Shown here one piece after another: positions 5,974 through 10,132 of a stretch of 10,132 nt of DNA. Where the stretch lies: assembly GCA_949745755.1 (NCBI GenBank), contig CATJZL010000093.1, forward strand, positions 1-10,132, written 5' to 3'. Below the pieces are notes generated by a model. That model searched no databases. It saw only the letters and a program-made list of their open reading frames with translations, and had not been told where the DNA came from. The DNA is from UBA2730 sp022793235 (GTDB taxonomy: Bacteria > Bacillota_I > Bacilli_A > RF39 > UBA660). Every line of letters starts with the position of its first letter. Position 1 is the first letter of the stretch. The position numbers were made by a program, and so were the translations under genes.

Positions 5974-6753
5974 ATGGAAAGAACAAGGGTACTAATGATA
6001 GATGATAATATCGAATTAGTAAAAATGGTAAAAGAATATTTTAATAAACACGCAGTATCAGATATTAAAATAGTTTTAGAAGCAAATAATGGGGAAGAAG
6101 GCTTTAATTTAATAGAAAAGAGACAAGAGGAATATGACCTAATATTATTAGATTTAGTTATGCCAAAAAAAGATGGAAAATCAGTTCTAGAAAGTATGAA
6201 AAAGAAGAATATTGATAAGAAGGTAATTGTACTTACATCATATAATAGTCCAGAAATGATTAGAAAAACATCTGAACTTGGTATCAGTTATTTTATACTA
6301 AAACCATTTGAATTAAAAGAATTAGAAAATGTAATAGAAGAGGTAACGAATAAAGCATCCTTTGGCAATAAATCAATAGACCTTTATCACAATAATTTAC
6401 AAATATCTATAACAAAAATATTACATGAATTAGGAGTACCATCTCATATTAAAGGATATCAATATATAAGAGATGGAATACAAATGATTTATGACAATCC
6501 AGAAATAGTAGGTGGTATTACAAAAGAACTATACCCAGATGTTGCAAAAAAATACAATACAACAGTATCTAGGGTAGAAAGGGCAATACGCCATGCTATA
6601 GAAGTAAGCTGGAATAGAGGAAATTGGGATCTAATGGAAGAAATATTTGGACATAGTGTTGATATAGATAAAGCTAAACCAACAAATTCAGAATTTATTG
6701 TCACAGTAGCAGATAAACTAAGATTAGAATACCATCAACAAGCATTGATATAA
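5974..6753 (+). CDS. spo0A: Sporulation master response regulator Spo0A
   Basis: A DNA-binding response regulator that, once phosphorylated, starts the sporulation programme and controls transition-state genes. From ATG 5974 it has 259 residues. The receiver domain (1-~125) keeps the acidic pair Asp10-Asp11, the phospho-acceptor Asp60 (LLDLVMP), Thr88 (LTSYN) and Lys110 (LKPF). After a short linker (~126-140) comes the Spo0A-specific DNA-binding domain (~141-255). It shows ITKILHELGVPSHIKGYQYIRDGI and, in and around the recognition helix, YNTTVSRVERAIRHAIE (194-210), then WNRGNW and AKPTNSEFI.TVADKLRLE. These signatures are found only in Spo0A. They imply that the organism, or a recent ancestor, forms endospores. 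The gene stands alone between a 0A-box-containing control region and a strong terminator. No kinase or phosphorelay gene is in the window. Confidence 0.98.
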   Translation: MERTRVLMIDDNIELVKMVKEYFNKHAVSDIKIVLEANNGEEGFNLIEKRQEEYDLILLDLVMPKKDGKSVLESMKKKNIDKKVIVLTSYNSPEMIRKTSELGISYFILKPFELKELENVIEEVTNKASFGNKSIDLYHNNLQISITKILHELGVPSHIKGYQYIRDGIQMIYDNPEIVGGITKELYPDVAKKYNTTVSRVERAIRHAIEVSWNRGNWDLMEEIFGHSVDIDKAKPTNSEFIVTVADKLRLEYHQQALI

Positions 6754-6768
6754 GATCAATGTTTTTTT
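6741..6768 (+). terminator. Intrinsic terminator of spo0A
   Basis: CATTGAT (6743-6749) pairs perfectly with ATCAATG (6755-6761) around a 5-nt loop that contains the start of the stop codon. The stem extends by a G-U and an A-U pair and is followed by seven T (6762-6768). The upstream arm encodes the last Spo0A residues. Confidence 0.85.
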
Positions 6769-6884
6769 ATAGAAGATAGAAAAAATTAAAAAGAATGCAT
6801 AAAAGTATGAACACAAATATCCTATTAAATATAGTATTTAAATCAAAAATAAATTTATACAAATAAAAGAATACACTAAAATCC

Positions 6885-6899
6885 TATGCATAATGCATA
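6885..6899. repeat. Perfect 15-base palindrome, operator-like
   Basis: TATGCAT-A-ATGCATA: two 7-bp arms in perfect inverted order with a one-base centre. A further ATGCATA half-site lies at 6795-6801. The form suits a dimeric regulator, but it lies ~150 bp before the only clear promoter and may be chance in AT-rich DNA. Confidence 0.4.
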
Positions 6900-6910
6900 C
6901 AAAAAATATT

Positions 6911-6949
6911 AAGTATACCTAACCATCCAAAAATTAGATATACCTTTTT
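6911..6949 (+). terminator. Hairpin with T-run in the intergenic region (possible terminator)
   Basis: GTATACCTAA (6913-6922) pairs with TTAGATATAC (6934-6943) with one C-A mismatch around an 11-nt loop, followed by C and five T (6945-6949). It has the layout of an intrinsic terminator although no gene ends here. It could stop read-through from spo0A or end a short RNA. Confidence 0.35.
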
Positions 6950-7033
6950 ATTATATAGTAGGTACTAAAACCTTATACAGAATAATAAAAAGAAAAACAC
7001 AGTAAGAAAATGGAACATTTTAATACAACTTTA

Positions 7034-7062
7034 TTGACTGAGTATCAAAAAAAATATATAAT
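7034..7062 (+). promoter_or_regulatory. Near-consensus sigma-A promoter for the ATPase-gpmI unit
   Basis: TTGACT (7034-7039) and a perfect TATAAT (7057-7062) are separated by exactly 17 bp. The expected start site is near 7069, leaving a leader of about 26 nt that carries AGGAGGT (7080-7086). It is the best promoter match in the window. Confidence 0.85.
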
Positions 7063-7094
7063 TAATTAAGAAAGATGGTAGGAGGTAACAATTT

Positions 7095-8369
7095 ATGGAA
7101 CGAAAGATAATTAATTTTCTAAAAAAATGGAAAACGGATTTAGTTCGAAAACCACTACTCATATATGGACCAAAACAAATAGGAAAAACTTATACAATAT
7201 TAGAATTTGGAGAAAAAGAATATAAAAATACAATCTACTTTAATACAGATAACAATGAACAACTAATAGATCTATTTAAAAAAGAGAAATCTCCTGATAG
7301 AATTATTATGAACCTAAGCTTAATTGCAGGACAAACAATATTAGAAGAAGATACATTAATAGTATTAGATAATGTAAATGAAAACGAAATAGTAAAAGGA
7401 ATAAAATTGTTTAACAGTAAACAAAAATACCATATTATAATAATATCCTCAAGAAGAGAAAATCTAAGTATTTTTAAAGGAGAAGAATTACAATTTAAAG
7501 GAATGTATGGACTGGATTTTGAAGAATATTTATGGGCTAGAGGAGAAGAGGATCTTGCACGCCTAATAAGAGAGTCCTTTGAAAAAAGAAAAACATGTCC
7601 CTTTCATAAAATGGCTCTAGATAGATTTCAAGAATATATTTTAACAGGATCTCTTCCAGAAATAATAGAAGAAAATATAAAAGGGAAAAGTGAAAATTAT
7701 ATGGACGCTAGAAAACAAAAAATACTAGACACATATAAAAAAGAACTAGCAAATAACAAAAATTTAATTGACATAGAAAGAAGTCTTGCAGTTTTAAACT
7801 CTATTCCTAATCAATTAAAAAAAGACAATAAGAAATTTCAATATGGATTACTAGGTTTTGGTAGAAGGGCAAAAGAGTATGCCAATGCCATAGAAAGTTT
7901 AGTAAACAATCAACTAGTCTATAGAAGCTATAAAATAAAAGAGATCAAATCTCCTTTAAGTAGTTGTAGAGAAAAAGATAGTTTCAAACTATATATGAAT
8001 GATGAAGGAATATTATATTCAATGTTGCATCTTACAAAAAGAGATTTACTAACAAATGAAAAACTCAAAGAAACACTTTATGAAAATCATATAGCAAAAA
8101 CATTAGCAGAAGGAGGCTATCCTTTATATTATTATCAATCAGAAGGAAAAGCTGAAGTGAATTTTGTTATTCAAAATAGAATGGGAAAAATTATACCAAT
8201 AGAACTTACAACAATTTCCAATTCTAAGGCAAAATCCCTATCTGTATTTATGAAAAAGTTCACATGTCTAGAAGCATATCGTATCACAGAAAATAATTTT
8301 TGTACCAAAAAAGAAATAAGATATATACCAGTATATGCTATCTTTTGTTTAAACGATAAAAAAATATAA
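7095..8369 (+). CDS. AAA_14/DUF4143-type ATPase with degenerate motifs
   Basis: A 424-residue protein of the widespread bacterial/archaeal ATPase family whose cellular role is unknown. N-terminal P-loop domain: Walker A GPKQIGKT (25-32), then IYFN.D (48-52), the Walker B strand LIVLDNVNENE (88-98) and a HIIIISSRR strand (113-121) where members read 'iii.tGS'. DFEEYLWARG (141-150) matches the family's 'l.pFsFeEyl' segment and TGSLPE (184-189) its 'GG.PE' motif. The C-terminal PD-(D/E)xK-like domain retains a KFQY segment, DEGIL (303-307), EN (330-331), KAEVNFVIQ (352-360) and IPIELTT (367-373). Family members usually read LDEIQ, aEVDF and IEVK; here the Walker B Glu, the nuclease-like Asp and Lys are replaced by Asn93, Asn356 and Thr372. 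It has a strong promoter and AGGAGGT site, and is followed by gpmI 10 bp downstream. The role is unknown; no antitoxin-like partner is adjacent. Confidence 0.85.
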   Translation: MERKIINFLKKWKTDLVRKPLLIYGPKQIGKTYTILEFGEKEYKNTIYFNTDNNEQLIDLFKKEKSPDRIIMNLSLIAGQTILEEDTLIVLDNVNENEIVKGIKLFNSKQKYHIIIISSRRENLSIFKGEELQFKGMYGLDFEEYLWARGEEDLARLIRESFEKRKTCPFHKMALDRFQEYILTGSLPEIIEENIKGKSENYMDARKQKILDTYKKELANNKNLIDIERSLAVLNSIPNQLKKDNKKFQYGLLGFGRRAKEYANAIESLVNNQLVYRSYKIKEIKSPLSSCREKDSFKLYMNDEGILYSMLHLTKRDLLTNEKLKETLYENHIAKTLAEGGYPLYYYQSEGKAEVNFVIQNRMGKIIPIELTTISNSKAKSLSVFMKKFTCLEAYRITENNFCTKKEIRYIPVYAIFCLNDKKI

Positions 8370-8379
8370 GGAGAATCAT

Positions 8380-9882
8380 ATGAAGCAAAAAATACTACTT
8401 ACAATATTAGATGGATATGGTCTAAGAAAAGAAGAACATGGAAATGCAGTAAATCAAGCAAATAATAAAACATTCAATGAACTATGGAGAAAATTTCCCC
8501 ATACAACCCTTATAGCATCAGGAGAAGAAGTAGGTCTACCAAATGGTCAAATGGGAAATAGTGAAGTAGGACATATGAATATAGGAGCAGGTAGGGTTAT
8601 TTATCAACCTTTGGAAAGAATAAATAAAAGTATAAAAGATAAGACCTTTTTTCAAAATAAGGAAATATTAAAAATAATGGAACATACAAAAGTAAATCAC
8701 TCTAAACTGCATATAATGGGCCTAATCAGTGATGGAGGTGTACATTCTCATATAAATCATTTAATGGCCTTACTAGAAATGTGTAAAAAAGAAAAAGTAG
8801 ACAGAATCTACCTGCACTTATTCACAGATGGAAGAGATGTATCGCCTACAAGTGCTTATACTTATATCAGAAAAATAGAAGATAAATTAAAAGAATTGCA
8901 ACTGGGAAGTATAGCAACAATTAGTGGACGCTATTATGCCATGGATAGAGACAATAATTATGAAAGACTAAAAAAAAGTTATGATGCCATGGTTCATGGA
9001 ATCAATAAAGTAGATATAGGTATAGAAGAATATATTCAAAATAGTTATAAAGAAAATATCACAGATGAATTCTTGATACCAGCGGTCTTTGATGAGACAG
9101 GTAGGATTGAAGAACAGGATGGAATAATAACATTTAACTTTAGAAAAGATAGACTAAGAGAAATTTTAACTGCCTTAACAAACAAAGATTTTAAAGAGAT
9201 GGAGGTAGTAAAGTTTAATAATATAAAAACAGTAACTATGTTTCCAGTTACTTCAAGTGTAAAAGCAAAAACTGCTTTTTTAGACGAAGAATTAACAAAT
9301 ACAATAGGAGAATATCTAGAAAGCAAAGGATTAAGTCAATTGCGTATTGCAGAAACAGAAAAATATGCACATGTAACCTTCTTTTTTGATGGTGGAAAAG
9401 AAATAGATTATCCTCACGAAAAGAAAATACTAATCCCTTCACCTAAAGTAGCAACCTACGATTTGAAACCAGAAATGAGTGCAAAAGAAATAACAGATAT
9501 CTTATTAAATGAACTAGAAAAATATGATGTAATCATACTAAACTTTGCAAATGGAGATATGTTAGGTCATACAGGAGTAGTACCCGCTGCCATAAAAGGC
9601 ATAGAAACTGTGGATAAATGTTTAGAAAAATTATACCAAAAGATAAAAGAACTAGATGGACTTATGATTATAACAGCAGATCATGGAAATTGTGAAGAAA
9701 TGCTTGATAAGAATGATAACCCTGTAACAAGTCATACAACCAATCTAGTACCATTTATTGTAACAAAAGAAAATATCAAGTTAAAAGAAGGAAAATTAGC
9801 AGATATAGCCCCAACAATACTAGATTTACTAAATTTACCTATTCCTAAAGAAATGACAGGAACCTCTCTTATAGAAAAATAA
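8380..9882 (+). CDS. gpmI: 2,3-bisphosphoglycerate-independent phosphoglycerate mutase
   Basis: Cytosolic glycolytic enzyme (EC 5.4.2.12) interconverting 3- and 2-phosphoglycerate through a phosphoserine intermediate with two Mn2+ ions. At 500 residues it is slightly below the usual ~510. Motifs in order: metal Asp in LLTILDGYG (Asp11), the phosphorylated Ser in NGQMGNSEVGHMNIGAGR (Ser61), SDGGVHSH (118-124), LFTDGRDVSP (148-156), ISGRYYAMDRDNNYER (181-196), FNFRKDR (252-258; usual RPDR, both Arg kept), FFDGGKE (335-341), NFANGDMLGHTG (388-399, metal Asp393 and His397), ITADHGNCEE (431-440, Asp434 and His435) and VTSHTTNLVPF with His452. It starts at ATG 8380 with AAGGAG (8368-8373) overlapping the stop of the ATPase gene. 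No separate promoter is visible, so transcription is probably from 7034-7062. With pgk and tpiA it supplies lower glycolysis; gap and eno are not in the window. Confidence 0.97.
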   Translation: MKQKILLTILDGYGLRKEEHGNAVNQANNKTFNELWRKFPHTTLIASGEEVGLPNGQMGNSEVGHMNIGAGRVIYQPLERINKSIKDKTFFQNKEILKIMEHTKVNHSKLHIMGLISDGGVHSHINHLMALLEMCKKEKVDRIYLHLFTDGRDVSPTSAYTYIRKIEDKLKELQLGSIATISGRYYAMDRDNNYERLKKSYDAMVHGINKVDIGIEEYIQNSYKENITDEFLIPAVFDETGRIEEQDGIITFNFRKDRLREILTALTNKDFKEMEVVKFNNIKTVTMFPVTSSVKAKTAFLDEELTNTIGEYLESKGLSQLRIAETEKYAHVTFFFDGGKEIDYPHEKKILIPSPKVATYDLKPEMSAKEITDILLNELEKYDVIILNFANGDMLGHTGVVPAAIKGIETVDKCLEKLYQKIKELDGLMIITADHGNCEEMLDKNDNPVTSHTTNLVPFIVTKENIKLKEGKLADIAPTILDLLNLPIPKEMTGTSLIEK

Positions 9883-9885
9883 ATT

Positions 9886-9912
9886 TATCCACAATTGCTG
9901 TGGATATTTTTT
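9886..9912 (+). terminator. Intrinsic terminator after gpmI
   Basis: TATCCACA (9886-9893) pairs perfectly with TGTGGATA (9899-9906) around a 5-nt loop, then six T (9907-9912). The stem is the most GC-rich of the hairpins here. Confidence 0.9.
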
Positions 9913-9913
9913 G

Positions 9914-9942
9914 TTGCACTAGAAAGATAGCAGTTTTATAAT
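9914..9942 (+). promoter_or_regulatory. Promoter of the Y-family polymerase gene
   Basis: A perfect TATAAT (9937-9942) has TTGCAC (9914-9919) 17 bp upstream; only the TTG part of the -35 matches. No LexA/DinR-like GAAC-N4-GTTC box is seen nearby, so SOS control is not evident. Confidence 0.65.
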
Positions 9943-9962
9943 AAGAAAAAAGAGGTGATTCC

Positions 9963-10132
9963 ATGGAAAAAAGAATTATATTTCACATAGATGTAAACAA
10001 TGCTTTTTTATCATGGACAGCTGTACATAAATTAAAAAGTGGAGAAAAATTAGATATTAGAAAAATACCCTCTGTAATAGGAGGAGACGAGAAAACAAGA
10101 CATGGAATTGTTCTTGCTAAAAGTCCAGTTGC
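9963..10132 (+). CDS. Y-family DNA polymerase (DinB/UmuC type), N-terminus only
   Basis: A low-fidelity translesion DNA polymerase. The window edge cuts the gene after 56 full codons. The visible part shows the palm motif of the family, IFHIDVNNAFLSW (6-18), with the metal-binding Asp10 and the Phe-Leu-Ser segment. It also shows the nucleotide-pocket region IPSVIGGDE..RHGIVLAKSPV (36-56), the form seen in clostridial DNA polymerase IV-like proteins. GAGGTGAT (9952-9959) precedes ATG 9963. The thumb and little-finger domains lie outside, so Pol IV cannot be told from a UmuC-like member. It is preceded by its own promoter and the gpmI terminator, so it belongs to a new transcription unit. Confidence 0.88.
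   Translation, partial: MEKRIIFHIDVNNAFLSWTAVHKLKSGEKLDIRKIPSVIGGDEKTRHGIVLAKSPV

Larger units (their letters stand above)
6754..7094. other. Gene-free region of 341 bases between spo0A and the ATPase gene
   Basis: Very AT-rich. I found no open frame longer than about 23 codons with a ribosome binding site on either strand. It holds the spo0A terminator T-run, three copies of ATGCATA (6795-6801; 6893-6899; and 6885-6891 as its inverse), a hairpin at 6911-6949 and the promoter at 7034-7062. A short untranslated RNA ending at the hairpin is possible, but no promoter for it is clear and no known RNA family is recognised. Confidence 0.6.

Noticed and set aside
6489..6704. Minus-strand open frame of 71 codons inside spo0A
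   Set aside because: It is antisense to the most conserved part of Spo0A and shows no independent coding signal.
6795..6866. 23-codon open frame in the gap after spo0A (starts at ATG 6795 or 6807)
   Set aside because: No good ribosome binding site, no promoter, and random composition for such AT-rich DNA.
6875..6980. Imperfect direct repeat: ACTAAAATCCTATGCA-like (6875) and ACTAAAACCTTATACA-like (6962)
   Set aside because: Matches are partial and in low-complexity AT-rich sequence; chance similarity is likely and no third copy was found.
9045..9442. Minus-strand open frames of 93 and 64 codons inside gpmI
   Set aside because: They overlap each other and a clear gpmI sequence; no start context or known motif.
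7095..9882. Defence or toxin-antitoxin system built on the AAA/DUF4143 ATPase
   Set aside because: The only close partner is the housekeeping gene gpmI; no antitoxin, nuclease, methylase or mobile-element gene is nearby.
9914..9962. SOS (LexA/DinR) box before the Y-family polymerase
   Set aside because: No GAAC-N4-GTTC-like sequence is seen in the short leader.

Overview
The window comes from a very AT-rich, low-GC Gram-positive bacterium. By eye GC is in the low-to-mid twenties percent, arginine is mostly AGA and isoleucine often ATA. A full-length Spo0A places it among endospore-forming Bacillota. The clostridial style of the genes (class B sortase, GpmI, Y-family polymerase start) suggests a small-genome gut Clostridia lineage, but that placement is inference. 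All genes are on the + strand and coding density is high. I see no tRNA, rRNA, CRISPR array, transposon or phage gene.

Region 1 (1-1100) is a cell-surface module. It holds the last 68 codons of a wall-anchored protein ending in an NPNTL-type sorting signal, a hairpin terminator, and a class B-like sortase that probably anchors that protein.

Region 2 (1147-5857) looks like one operon: an extended -10 promoter, pgk, a 159-residue unknown protein, a YbhN/MprF-type membrane flippase-like protein, a GT4 glycosyltransferase of the diacylglycerol glucosyltransferase type, and a divergent tpiA. The genes are tightly packed, with 1-nt and 38-nt overlaps. Membrane-glycolipid genes therefore sit between two glycolytic genes.

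Region 3 (5858-6768) is spo0A with its own control region. Two inverted 0A-box-like sites lie over a -35 hexamer that is 22 bp from a -10, the unusual spacing of Spo0A-activated sigma-A promoters such as B. subtilis spoIIG. A good terminator follows.

Region 4 (6754-9912) begins with a gene-free stretch of 341 bases containing a perfect palindrome and a hairpin. A near-consensus sigma-A promoter then drives an AAA_14/DUF4143-type ATPase, with gpmI immediately downstream, ended by a strong terminator. Both the Walker B region and the nuclease-like C-terminal domain of the ATPase lack residues usual for the family.

Region 5 (9914-10132) is the promoter and first 56 codons of a Y-family DNA polymerase, cut by the window edge.

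Most of the content is core metabolism and sporulation control. I do not see a clear new multi-gene defence or mobile system. The points worth a second look are the altered active sites (sortase, TPI, ATPase), the Spo0A autoregulatory architecture, the sorting motif, and the lipid genes inside a glycolytic operon.
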